Shown: positions 25,364 to 25,705 of the stretch, piece after piece | How the letters are laid out: every line of letters begins with the position of its first letter | Position numbering within the stretch: position 1 is the stretch's first letter | DNA from: a virus | Virus record (IMG/VR): IMGVR_UViG_3300032323_000882 | Span: 1 to 25,705 of that record | Length of the DNA: 25,705 nucleotides | Strand: one strand, 5' to 3' | Made by a program: the position numbers and the translations under genes | Notes under the pieces: generated by a model | Databases searched by the model: none | Seen by the model: the letters and a program-made list of their open reading frames with translations, nothing else | Told to the model about the DNA's origin: nothing

Positions 25364-25500
25364 CCCACTTTTCTCCCTCGCAGTATTTGTGATCTAATGA
25401 TCTTCAGCTTTGGAGGGAGATGTGGAGCGAAATTATTTTACCCATCTAGTCGCTACCCCAACTTGGGAAGCAGTTTAGCCACTTGCTTAGGTGGTGTTAT
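25364..25500 (-). other. Structured intergenic segment
   Basis: Between the edge gene and the operon promoter there is a long hairpin TCTCCCTC/GAGGGAGA (ends near 25372 and 25421), a CCCAA-C-TTGGG hairpin near 25457, and CCAC/GTGG near 25479-25494. I see no gene. It may hold the terminator of the edge gene or a small RNA. Confidence 0.35.
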
Positions 25501-25504
25501 TAGT

Positions 25505-25705
25505 TTAGATTAGTTCCATTACAGACGAGTAAGACGAAGCAGAAACTTCTTCCTGCGTAGTCATACGCAATACCTTGAGATTACGCTCTAGGATTTGCTT
25601 GCGTGTCTGGTGTTCACGACCAAACCACTCTTTCTGGTTAGGCTTGACTGGTTCTTCTGGCTTGCTTGGGAAACCAAGAGCCTCTGGGTCAAACTCAACA
25701 GACAC
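25505..25705 (-). CDS. Hypothetical protein, C-terminal part (5' end outside window)
   Basis: The frame is open to the right edge, so the true start probably lies beyond it; the GTG at 25705 could be an internal Val. The visible part has a Pro-rich start (FDPEALGFPSKPEEPVKP), then WFGREHQTRKQILERNLKVL and a Ser-rich end. No family is recognised. Confidence 0.55.
   Translation of the reverse strand: MSVEFDPEALGFPSKPEEPVKPNQKEWFGREHQTRKQILERNLKVLRMTTQEEVSASSYSSVMELI

Overview
The window looks like a piece of a tailed double-stranded DNA phage genome that infects an actinobacterium with AT-rich DNA. Supports for an actinobacterial host are a WhiB-family gene, a NrdH-type redoxin, FmdB-type and DUF7455-type zinc proteins, tRNA genes without an encoded CCA, and many genes that appear to be transcribed without a leader. 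The base composition is clearly below 50% GC by eye and the DnaA boxes are of the TTATNCACA type, unlike those of high-GC Streptomyces or Mycobacterium. A freshwater or marine low-GC actinobacterium is my guess; the exact host cannot be read from the sequence. No integrase, terminase, portal or DNA polymerase gene is present.

Layout. Positions 1-9,300 are all on the + strand: the end of a virion appendage protein, small membrane proteins (one holin-like), a zinc metallopeptidase, four tRNAs (Asn, Gly, Asp, Thr), an Hsp20 chaperone, two tandem M23 peptidoglycan hydrolases, then a tightly coupled operon (FmdB zinc ribbon, DUF7455-like, thermonuclease, a 351-residue probable head-associated protein, WhiB, another holin-like protein) closed by a bidirectional terminator at 9,309-9,336. 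Positions 9,335-12,627 hold a glycan module: a two-domain glycosyltransferase, a Stealth-type sugar phosphotransferase and an FkbM methyltransferase. Positions 12,633-18,756 mix both strands: membrane proteins, a CAT-anticodon tRNA, GroES, a glutaredoxin-like protein, an HNH restriction-like nuclease, a lysozyme-like enzyme, a pyrimidine-dimer glycosylase-like protein, and a LacI-HTH/endonuclease VII fusion.

Positions 18,757-19,695 are non-coding and look like a replication origin: four DnaA boxes, at least 13 CAAACCA iterons, AT-rich repeats and a three-arm hairpin structure. From 19,696 to the right edge everything is on the minus strand: short operons of small accessory proteins plus a DUF932 protein. 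Each operon has a sigma-70-like promoter with a 17-bp spacer and a structured GC-rich intergenic segment.

The most notable signals are regulatory. At least eight genes have a -10 box exactly 6 bp before the start codon (leaderless). Two promoters have their -10 in the loop of a terminator-like hairpin. A promoter at 20,335-20,363 drives about 130 nt of highly structured, ORF-free RNA. Three right-arm promoters share a TGACA-A-TGTCA operator-like palindrome on the -35 box. Gene calls for named families rest on motifs I can see; most small proteins remain unknown.
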